Shown one piece after another: positions 48,553 to 56,043 of a stretch of DNA of 56,043 bases (the first letter of the stretch is position 1; every line of letters starts with the position of its first letter). The notes below the pieces were generated by a model that made no database searches, was not told where the DNA came from, and worked only from the letters and a program-made list of their open reading frames with translations. The translations under genes and the position numbers were made by a program. Source of the DNA: Dehalococcoidia bacterium (GTDB taxonomy: Bacteria > Chloroflexota > Dehalococcoidia > Dehalococcoidales > BS750m-G39); assembly GCA_030608005.1 (NCBI GenBank), contig JAUWIX010000004.1, positions 1 through 56,043 on the forward strand, given 5' to 3'.

Positions 48553-49185
48553 GTTAATACCGTTTCAGGAAAATTACGGTCTAAAGCAAAGTTATCCAGA
48601 GTTCGTAGCGCTATAGCCTATCGCCTTACTGAACCAGTGGTGCGGGTTTTGGTCAGGACACCGGTAACACCCGGCGTCATAACCTGGCTTGGTTTTATAC
48701 TAGCCCTTGGCGCTGCGGCACTTGTTATTACCGCACACCTTTTTGCCGCTGGCTGGGTGGTGATTATTGCTGGTTTTTTTGATATCCTGGATGGGGCACT
48801 GGCTCGTCGCATTGAGCAAGCTACCCCTTTTGGCGCTGTCCTTGACTCCACACTCGACCGTTTATCCGAGGCGGTGCTGCTACTTGCTATTTTAGTGTTA
48901 TACCGCGGGGAACCATGGGTGGTTTTGCTGGTTTTCCTTGCCTTGCTTGGCTCTCTGTTGGTGAGCTATATCAGAGCTAGAGCAGAGGCAGTAGGCTTGG
49001 AGTGTCAGGTGGGATTATTCACTCGACCAGAGAGGGTTGTTGTGCTGGCGTTAGGTCTTTTACTAAGTCACATTGCCAATGCCTTAATTATTGCCCTGAC
49101 TATTATAGTGGTATTCAGCTTTTTCACCGCTAGTCAGAGGTTAGTTTATGTGTGGCAGCAAAGAGAAAAACCGTGTAGCTATTAG
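48553..49185 (+). CDS. CDP-alcohol phosphatidyltransferase (PgsA/PI-phosphate-synthase-like); start codon unresolved
   Basis: DILDGALARRIEQATPFGAVLDSTLDRLSE matches DGxxAR...GxxxD...D. The ORF track begins at GTG 48637, but homologous-looking N-terminal sequence SRVRSAIAYRLTEPVV lies upstream in frame with no ATG/GTG/TTG. Confidence 0.85.
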   Translation, partial: VNTVSGKLRSKAKLSRVRSAIAYRLTEPVVRVLVRTPVTPGVITWLGFILALGAAALVITAHLFAAGWVVIIAGFFDILDGALARRIEQATPFGAVLDSTLDRLSEAVLLLAILVLYRGEPWVVLLVFLALLGSLLVSYIRARAEAVGLECQVGLFTRPERVVVLALGLLLSHIANALIIALTIIVVFSFFTASQRLVYVWQQREKPCSY

Positions 49186-49244
49186 CCGCTTTTATTTATA
49201 GTGCTGTTTATGTTATAAGAAAAGTAAAGCTTAGAGGAGGAATA

Positions 49245-50528
49245 ATGCCGGTTATTGCTATTATTGGGGCTCAATGGGGAGATGAAGGGAAGGGCAAGGT
49301 GGTTGACCTGCTTGCTCAGAAAGCAAGGGTGGTAGTCCGTTTTTCCGGCGGTGATAATGCTGGGCATTCCGTGGTTAACCCCTATGGTGAGTTTGGTTTG
49401 CACCTTATCCCCTCTGGCATTTTTTCTCCCCAGGTTGTTTGCATTATTGGTAATGGTGTGGTGATTAACCCCAGAGTGCTAATTGATGAGATAGAGCTGC
49501 TTAACCAGCGTGGTGTGGATACCTCAAGGCTATTCATCAGTGACCGGGCTAACCTGGTTATGCCCTATCATATCCTCCTTGATGGTTTGGAGGAGGAGGC
49601 GCGAGGTGGCAAGGCACTGGGTACAACACGCAAGGGTGTAGGTCCTGCCTTTGCTGATAAGGCAGCTAGGTTGGGTATTAGAACCGGCGACCTTTTAGAT
49701 AAAGAGGCGTTGATAGAGCGACTCCGTTCTATCCTTGACTACAAGAACACTATTTTGACCAAAATTTATGGGGTAAGCCCGCTATCACTGGATGAAGTCT
49801 ATGCTCAGTATTGCCGGTATGGAGAGCGTCTGGCGCCTTATATTCGGGAGACAACTATAATGCTGGAGGAGGCATTGAGCCGGGGGGAGCTGGTCCTGTT
49901 AGAGGGTGCTCAAGGAACTTTACTTGACCCCGATTTCGGCACTTATCCCTATACTACCTCGTCCTCACCGCTGGCGGGGGGAGGTTGCTTGGGTGCCGGT
50001 CTGGGTCCTACCAGGATTAATCGCATTCTAGGTGTGTTTAAGGCTTACTGCACCAGGGTGGGCAGTGGTCCGATGCCCACTGAACTGAGGGATGAAACCG
50101 GCGACCTGATTCGGGAAAGGGCTCATGAGTATGGCACTACTACCGGCAGGCCTCGCCGCTGCGGCTGGTTTGATGCTGTTGCCGCTCGCTTTAGCACCAG
50201 GATTAATGGCTTTACCGGGGCGGCAATTACCCGCCTTGATATCCTTGATATCTTGCCTCGTCTGAAGATATGTGTAGCCTACCAACTGGATGGGCAGACA
50301 ATTGATTATTTCCCGGCCAGCGTAGCTGCCCTAGCCAGATGTCAACCTATCTATGAGGAGCTACCCGGGTGGCAGGCTGCTACCACCGATATTAGAAAGT
50401 ATGAGCATTTACCCCTTGAGGCTCGCCAGTATGTAGCCCGACTGGAAGAGCTTATTTCCTGCCCGGTTAACCTTATCTCTGTGGGAGCAGGGCGAGAGCA
50501 AACCATCGAGAAGGTGCCTATCTTATAG
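49245..50528 (+). CDS. purA: Adenylosuccinate synthetase
   Basis: IIGAQWGDEGKGKVVDLLAQKA, RFSGGDNAGHSVV, GTTRKGVGPAFADKAARLGIR, VLLEGAQGTLLDPDFGTYPYTTSSSP. Confidence 0.97.
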   Translation: MPVIAIIGAQWGDEGKGKVVDLLAQKARVVVRFSGGDNAGHSVVNPYGEFGLHLIPSGIFSPQVVCIIGNGVVINPRVLIDEIELLNQRGVDTSRLFISDRANLVMPYHILLDGLEEEARGGKALGTTRKGVGPAFADKAARLGIRTGDLLDKEALIERLRSILDYKNTILTKIYGVSPLSLDEVYAQYCRYGERLAPYIRETTIMLEEALSRGELVLLEGAQGTLLDPDFGTYPYTTSSSPLAGGGCLGAGLGPTRINRILGVFKAYCTRVGSGPMPTELRDETGDLIRERAHEYGTTTGRPRRCGWFDAVAARFSTRINGFTGAAITRLDILDILPRLKICVAYQLDGQTIDYFPASVAALARCQPIYEELPGWQAATTDIRKYEHLPLEARQYVARLEELISCPVNLISVGAGREQTIEKVPIL

Positions 50529-50529
50529 G

Positions 50530-50870
50530 CTGTTTATCAACCTATCCCCCTGACCCCCTTCCCTTAATAAGGGAAGGGGGAATCTAGGTAAGAGAGGGGC
50601 GGAGCCCCTCTCTATAATCTCTCCCTCCTTTCCCTTTGATAATGAGCCTAACTTAATAGGGTGTTTAAGAGGGGCGCTAGCCCCTCTTCTATAAATACTT
50701 TCCCTCTCATGGTAGGAATACATATCCATATCATGGAGAGAGTAAATACGGAAGGAGAGTCAAAGAGAGGCGAAGCCTCCCTTATATAATTAATTCTCCC
50801 TTCCTTATCAAGGGAGGGAGATAAAGAGGGAGGGTTACCGAATAGAAACTTAAAGGGGGTGAGGTTAAGT
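50530..50870. repeat. Composite palindromic intergenic element(s), copy 9, between convergent purA and dapA
   Basis: ctgtttatcaacctatccccctgacccccttcccttaataagggaaggggg; hairpins agagaggggcggagcccctctct, aagaggggcgctagcccctctt, agagaggcgaagcctccct. Confidence 0.82.
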
Positions 50871-50878
50871 GAAAATCT

Positions 50879-51769
50879 CTATACCGGCAAATCAATCTTG
50901 TAGTTTTTCAGTGTATCCCTGATGATGGAGGCTGATTTTTCATCAGCCTCGGTGAGGGGAAGGCGTGGCTTCCCTACATAGAAGCCGATATGGTTAAGGG
51001 CATATTTGACCGGAATAGGGTTGGAGATAATAAATAGGGCATCGATTAGGGGCAGGAGGCGGCGGTGTATGCTGGCGGCTTCGTCTATTTCGCCTGAAGT
51101 AAAGCTATCAATCATCTCCTTGATTTGGTTGCCAACAAGGTGTGAGGCAACGCTAATGACACCATAGCCCCCCAGGGCTAGTATGTGGAAGGTATCGCTA
51201 TCATTGCCACTCCAGACGATGAAATCTTCCCTTGCCTCGCTGATAATCTTGGAAATCTGCCCCAGATTACCACTGGCTTCTTTCACCCCGATGATGTTGT
51301 CTATGTGGCTTAATTTGATAGTGGTGTCGGCTGAAAGGCTGATAACGGTGCGTGACGGCACATTATAAAGTATGCAGGGCAGATTGGTTCCCTGAGCGAT
51401 AGTCTTGAAGTGTTGGTATAGGCCTTCTTGAGTAGGTTTGTTATAGTAGGGGACTACCAATAGGCAGGCATCAACTCCGATCCGCTCAGCTTTTTCGGTT
51501 GCTTCCATGGCTTCAGCGGTGCTGTTACTACCGGTATACGCGATTACTGAACCTCGTTCACCGACTGCTGATTTCACCTCAGTCAGAAGGCGTACTTCCT
51601 CCTCTCGGAGTAGGGTAGGAGATTCTCCGGTTGTGGCCACAAGCACCAAGCCTTCACTTCCTGAGTTGAGTAAGGCTAAGGCTAACTTCTTGGCTTGGTC
51701 ATAATTAACCGCCCCTTTTTCGTCGAAGGGGGTTACCATTGCTGTCAATAATCGTCCTAGTTTTTTCAT
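50879..51769 (-). CDS. dapA: 4-hydroxy-tetrahydrodipicolinate synthase
   Basis: GRLLTAMVTPFDEKGAVNYDQAKKLALALLNSGSEGLVLVATTGESPTL, LPCILYNVPSRT, IIGVKEASGNL. Confidence 0.96.
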   Translation of the reverse strand: MKKLGRLLTAMVTPFDEKGAVNYDQAKKLALALLNSGSEGLVLVATTGESPTLLREEEVRLLTEVKSAVGERGSVIAYTGSNSTAEAMEATEKAERIGVDACLLVVPYYNKPTQEGLYQHFKTIAQGTNLPCILYNVPSRTVISLSADTTIKLSHIDNIIGVKEASGNLGQISKIISEAREDFIVWSGNDSDTFHILALGGYGVISVASHLVGNQIKEMIDSFTSGEIDEAASIHRRLLPLIDALFIISNPIPVKYALNHIGFYVGKPRLPLTEADEKSASIIRDTLKNYKIDLPV

Positions 51770-51773
51770 TTCC

Positions 51774-52802
51774 CTAACTCCCGGGATGTATCCAATCCCT
51801 TTTAATCATTTCTTCAGCAATCTGGACTGTATTTAGAGCAGCTCCCTTGCGCAGGTTGTCAGCAACAACCCACATAACCAAGCCATTGGGGTGAGAGGCA
51901 TCTCGGCGAATACGTCCGACAAAGACTTCGTCAGTGCCAGCCGCTGACCAGGGCTGGGGATAAAGGCTGATAGTTGGGTCATCTAATACCTTGACCCCCG
52001 GAGCCTGGGCGAGGATACGTCGTGCCTCATCGGGAGATATAGGCTGGGAGAATTCTATATGGAGCGCCTCGCTGTGTCCTATAAATACCGGTGCTCGAAC
52101 ACAGGTCGCTGAAATGGCTATATCATCAGCATGCATTATCTTCCTTGTTTCTTCCACCAGCTTCCACTCTTCTTTAGTGTAGTCGTTATCCAGAAAAACA
52201 TCTATCTCTGGCAGTAAATTAAAGGCTATCTGGTGAGGGTAAACATGTGGGGCAGTGGTTTGTCCCTCCAATACCTGCTTGGCTTGTTCTGTTAGCTCCT
52301 CTACTGCTGCTGAACCAGTGCCTGATACCGCCTGGTAGGTAGCAGCAGTAATGCGCTTGATGGGATTAACCCTATGCAAGGGGTCTATAGCCACTACCAT
52401 TTGAATGGTGGAGCAATTTGGGTTAGCTATAATCCCCTTATGCCATTTAATGTCTTTGGGGTTGACCTCAGGTACCACTAAGGGGACCTTGGGGTCCATT
52501 CTAAATGCTGAGCTATTATCAACAACTACGGTTCCTGATTTGGCGGCTATAGGTGAGAAGTAGCGGCTAACCTCAGCCCCCGCTGAGAAGAGGGCAATAT
52601 CTATTTCTTTGAAGGACTCAGGGACAGTCTCTTTGACCACAATCTCGCGGTGACCGACAAACAGCTTCTTGCCTGCTGAGCGGTCTGAGGCTAGAAGATG
52701 AATTGAGTCCATAGGGAAGCTACGTTGCTCTAATACCTTAATGAACTCCTGTCCTACTAACCCAGTGGCACCAACGATAGCCACTTTATATCCCTTCATC
52801 AC
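51774..52802 (-). CDS. asd: Aspartate-semialdehyde dehydrogenase
   Basis: VAIVGATGLVGQEFIKVLEQR, VDNSSAFRMDPKVPLVVPEVN, IANPNCSTIQMVVA. Confidence 0.97.
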   Translation of the reverse strand: MMKGYKVAIVGATGLVGQEFIKVLEQRSFPMDSIHLLASDRSAGKKLFVGHREIVVKETVPESFKEIDIALFSAGAEVSRYFSPIAAKSGTVVVDNSSAFRMDPKVPLVVPEVNPKDIKWHKGIIANPNCSTIQMVVAIDPLHRVNPIKRITAATYQAVSGTGSAAVEELTEQAKQVLEGQTTAPHVYPHQIAFNLLPEIDVFLDNDYTKEEWKLVEETRKIMHADDIAISATCVRAPVFIGHSEALHIEFSQPISPDEARRILAQAPGVKVLDDPTISLYPQPWSAAGTDEVFVGRIRRDASHPNGLVMWVVADNLRKGAALNTVQIAEEMIKRDWIHPGS

Positions 52803-52807
52803 CCCTC

Positions 52808-53602
52808 CTATAAACCGAGCAGGGTATCTAGACCGTAAATTAGCCCTTTATGCTTAACCACTTCCTTAATAGCAAGCATAACGCCAGGCATATAGCACTG
52901 TCGACTGATAATATCGTGCCGGATGCTCAGTGTTTGCCCTGCTCCTCCCAGGAGCACCTCCTGGTGTGCCAGGAGACCGGGCAGGCGCACACTATGAATG
53001 GCGATACCTTCAACTTGCTCTCCCCGACTAGCTGAGGTCTTACCTTGTTGTGGGGTGAAGAATGATTTACCTCTAGCTTGAGCCATTGCTCTGGCGGTAG
53101 ATAGAGCAGTGCCTGAAGGCGAGTCAGCTTTCAGGTGGTGGTGTAGCTCTATAATCTCGGCGAAGTCAAAGTATTTGGCAGCTACCTTGGCTAGGTGTAT
53201 CATTAGCACTGCGCCTAGAGCAAAGTTTGGCGCTACCGCTGCCCCAACCTGGTGAGCTTCTGCCAGGCGGTCAATCTCGTTGATGTTGTCAGTGGTTAAG
53301 CCAGTGGTTCCTATTACCAAGTTAACACCATGTTCGGTTGTCATGCGCACTGCTGGCATGGTGGCTTGAGCGGTGGTGAAGTCTACCAATACATCTGGCT
53401 GGCAGGCGGTGAGGATGTAATCCAGGTTTGAGGAAAAGGGCACAGTGCCAGAGCCATCGGGCAACGGTAGGCGTTCCTCAGTAGCCTTTAAGTCTACAGC
53501 ACCTACTATTTGCATGTCGGGCTCATGGCATAGGGCATTGACCACCTCTTGCCCCATTCTACCCAATGCACCATGAACTGCTACCCTTATTGACTTCATC
53601 AC
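52808..53602 (-). CDS. dapB: 4-hydroxy-tetrahydrodipicolinate reductase
   Basis: IRVAVHGALGRMGQEVVNAL, DVLVDFTTAQATMPAV, IIELHHHLKADSPSGTAL. Confidence 0.96.
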   Translation of the reverse strand: MMKSIRVAVHGALGRMGQEVVNALCHEPDMQIVGAVDLKATEERLPLPDGSGTVPFSSNLDYILTACQPDVLVDFTTAQATMPAVRMTTEHGVNLVIGTTGLTTDNINEIDRLAEAHQVGAAVAPNFALGAVLMIHLAKVAAKYFDFAEIIELHHHLKADSPSGTALSTARAMAQARGKSFFTPQQGKTSASRGEQVEGIAIHSVRLPGLLAHQEVLLGGAGQTLSIRHDIISRQCYMPGVMLAIKEVVKHKGLIYGLDTLLGL

Positions 53603-55800
53603 CTAGCCCCTTTATTATAGTAACCCCGTTTATTCTGTGGAGAGCGAACCTCCCGCCGCGTCTTAAATGGGTAGTCTTTAGATAGTGAATCTTCTACCCT
53701 AGCCCCGGGCACCTGAGAAAGCTTTTCAAACACAGCCCGTCGTGATAGGTTTATCCTACCAAGCTCATCAATGTTAATTACCTTAACCGTAACTTCATCG
53801 CCAACTTTAACTATATCCTCAACCTTGGATACCCGATAGTCAGCCAGTTCACTGATGTGAACCAAGCCTTCTTTGCCCGGAGAAATCTCTACCATAGCGC
53901 CGAAGTTCAGCAGGCGGGTCACCTTTCCAGTATAGATGCTGCCAAGTTCTACCTCTTTAGTTAGACCTTCAATAATCTCAATAGCCTTGCGGGCTGCCTC
54001 TTCATTGGGTGAGCCGATAATCACTGTGCCATCATTGTCAATATCAATGCTTGCTTTAGTTTCATTAATAATTGACCTGATTGTTTTACCCCCAGTGCCG
54101 ATGACAGCGCCAATTTTGTCCGGGTCAATAGTTATTTTATACATTCTTGGCGCATAGTGGCTGAGTTCAGGTCGACTGGAGCTGATGGTCTGCTGCATTG
54201 TTTCCAGGATGGACAGGCGAGCCTGGTGGGCTTGATTTAGCGCCTTTCCCAGAATTTCCGTACTTACGCCTTTGAGCTTGATATCTAGCTGTAAGGCACT
54301 GATACCGTTAGCTGTCCCGGCTACCTTAAAGTCCATATCCCCATAGGCATCCTCTATGCCCTCGATGTCAGTTAGAATAACATACTTCCCATCCTCACCA
54401 GTGACCAACCCCATAGCTACCCCGGCTACTGCTGCCGTGGTCGGTATTCCGGCATCCATTAGGGATAGGCTTGAGGCGCAGACACTAGCCATAGAGGTAC
54501 TGCCGCTGGAGCTTAGAACCTCTGAGACAAGGCGGATGGTGTAAGGGAAGTCCTCATCCTTAGGTAGCACCGGGGCAATAGCTCGCTCCACCAAAGCCCC
54601 ATGTCCAATTTCACGCCGACCGGGTGTTCCTACGCGTTTCACCTCGCCACCGGAGAAGGGGGGGAAATTGTAGTGGTGGATGAAGCGTTTAGTCTCCTCT
54701 ATGCCCAGTCCATCAAGCGGTTGCTTTTTCCCGATAGAGCCCAAGGTGGTGATGGCTAGAACCTGGGTCTGACCTCTGGTGAATAGGGCTGAGCCATGGG
54801 TGCGAGGCAGAAGTCCTATTTCGCAACTGATGGGTCGGACATCGGTCAGACCACGTCCATCAATACGCTGTTTCTTATCAAGGAGGTTACCTCTTATTTC
54901 ACCCCTGACCTTTGACTCTAGAGCGGCGATTATATCTTTTTCAGGGAATGACTCGCCCAAACTCTCTATAAGCTCACTCTTTAGATTGCTGAGCGCTTGC
55001 TCGCGCTGTAACTTTTCTGGCTGGCTCAGGGCTTGGGCAAGCTTATCATCAACCATTGGTGAAATTGCTGAGATTGCCTCAGGGTCAACCTCGCTTATAG
55101 GGGCTTCCACCTTAGGTCTGCCCCAAGCCTGCTGGAGCTGCTCTTGGAGTTGGATAATATCTTGATTTGCCTGGTGACCAAATTCTATTGCCTGTAGAAT
55201 AATATCTTCCGAAGCCTCTTTGGCTCCTGCCTCTACCATTACTATCGCTTGCTTGGTGCTAACCACAACCAGGTCAAGCTGGCTGCTTTCAAGCTGGGCT
55301 AAGGTTGGATTTAGTATTAGCTTGTCGTTGATATAGCCCACGTGAACTGCGCTCACTGGACCATCAAATGGTATTGGTGAGATTGATAGGGCAGCCGAGC
55401 CACCGATAACTGCTAGGATGTCGGGGTCGTTTTCCTGGTCAGCGGAAAGGACGGTAACTATAAGCTGAATGTCATTACGCCATCTCTTAGGTAAAAGCGG
55501 ACGCAGCGGGCGGTCAGTAAGTCGGCTAGCTAAAGTTGCCTCTTGGCTGGGGCGCCCCTCCCTTCTGATAAAGCCGCCCGGAATTTTACCGGCAGCATAA
55601 AGCCTTTCTTCATAGTCAACGGTTAGTGGCAGAAAATCTATCCCCTCTCGTGGCTTATCACTGGCGCAAACAGTAACCAGGACTACGGTATCTCCATAGC
55701 GGGTGGTTACTGCTCCGCTCGCCTGTCCGGCGAGCTTTCCTGTGTCTATGATGAGCCTTCTACCGCCAACCTCACACTCAAAAGAATTAGATGATATCAA
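53599..55800 (-). CDS. pnp: Polyribonucleotide nucleotidyltransferase
   Basis: GKLAGQASGAVTTRYGDTVVLVT, FFIRREGRPS-type block (GGFIRREGRPSQEATLASRLTDRPLRPLLP), KH and S1 domains. TTG at 55800 has GGGAGG upstream; ORF track runs to 55848. Confidence 0.96.
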   Translation of the reverse strand: MISSNSFECEVGGRRLIIDTGKLAGQASGAVTTRYGDTVVLVTVCASDKPREGIDFLPLTVDYEERLYAAGKIPGGFIRREGRPSQEATLASRLTDRPLRPLLPKRWRNDIQLIVTVLSADQENDPDILAVIGGSAALSISPIPFDGPVSAVHVGYINDKLILNPTLAQLESSQLDLVVVSTKQAIVMVEAGAKEASEDIILQAIEFGHQANQDIIQLQEQLQQAWGRPKVEAPISEVDPEAISAISPMVDDKLAQALSQPEKLQREQALSNLKSELIESLGESFPEKDIIAALESKVRGEIRGNLLDKKQRIDGRGLTDVRPISCEIGLLPRTHGSALFTRGQTQVLAITTLGSIGKKQPLDGLGIEETKRFIHHYNFPPFSGGEVKRVGTPGRREIGHGALVERAIAPVLPKDEDFPYTIRLVSEVLSSSGSTSMASVCASSLSLMDAGIPTTAAVAGVAMGLVTGEDGKYVILTDIEGIEDAYGDMDFKVAGTANGISALQLDIKLKGVSTEILGKALNQAHQARLSILETMQQTISSSRPELSHYAPRMYKITIDPDKIGAVIGTGGKTIRSIINETKASIDIDNDGTVIIGSPNEEAARKAIEIIEGLTKEVELGSIYTGKVTRLLNFGAMVEISPGKEGLVHISELADYRVSKVEDIVKVGDEVTVKVINIDELGRINLSRRAVFEKLSQVPGARVEDSLSKDYPFKTRREVRSPQNKRGYYNKGAR

Positions 55801-55822
55801 ATAACCCCTCCCTGCTGAATCT

Positions 55823-56043
55823 TTACTTGCGTAGCCCGAGCCTGGCAATTAGACTGCGATATCGACCAACATCCTCTCTGCTCAGGTAGGCTAGTAGCCT
55901 TCTTCTGTGTCCTACCAGCTTAAGCAGCCCACGTTGCGTGTGATAATCATGCCGATTAGCCATCATATGCCCTGTCAATTGGTTTATCCTTTCTGTGAGC
56001 AAGGCTATCTGAACTTCAGTCGAGCCTGTGTCTCCTTCACGGA
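55823..56043 (-). CDS. rpsO: 30S ribosomal protein S15, C-terminal part (truncated by window end)
   Basis: Manual minus-strand translation ...[69 protein letters not shown]. Confidence 0.95.
   Translation of the reverse strand, partial: REGDTGSTEVQIALLTERINQLTGHMMANRHDYHTQRGLLKLVGHRRRLLAYLSREDVGRYRSLIARLGLRK

Noticed and set aside
4687-50870. G/C-rich palindromes as CRISPR arrays or rRNA/tRNA fragments
   Set aside because: They are dispersed, modular and of variable length; no regular repeat-spacer periodicity and no cas genes.

Overview
This 56 kb window is gene-dense bacterial chromosome. The gene complement (DUF39/NIL-ferredoxin cluster, por plus NuoEF/HoxU-like module, myo-inositol phosphate synthase with a PI-type synthase) is compatible with a Dehalococcoidia-like Chloroflexota; that placement is inference only. 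Most of it is housekeeping: alaS (3' part), ruvX, tgt, aspS, tig, clpP, efp, xerC-like, topA, dprA, nusA-ylxR-infB-rbfA-truB, purA, dapA-asd-dapB, pnp, rpsO (partial) and four tRNAs. The parts most worth a second look are: (1) near-identical 90-bp tandem repeats fused in frame immediately upstream of the conserved GEDVFKLYDTYGFP segment of AlaRS; (2) a family of intergenic composite palindromic elements with MITE-like ends (GATTGTTTA..AACC / GGTT..TAAACAATC), two copies of which supply a gene start or stop codon; (3) a two-gene ParA-family/unknown-partner operon with a perfect inverted repeat between its putative -35 and -10; (4) a compact R-M pair inside a dprA-topA-xerC locus; (5) topA and a CDP-alcohol phosphatidyltransferase gene that both lack any in-frame ATG/GTG/TTG at their expected N-terminus; (6) a terminator-like hairpin in the nusA leader; (7) a DUF39/NIL-Fd/UPF0280 sulfur-assimilation cluster; (8) a molybdopterin oxidoreductase gene overlapping tig just upstream of clpP. 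No CRISPR array, rRNA or transposase was found. All calls come from reading the sequence and supplied translations; no database search was run.
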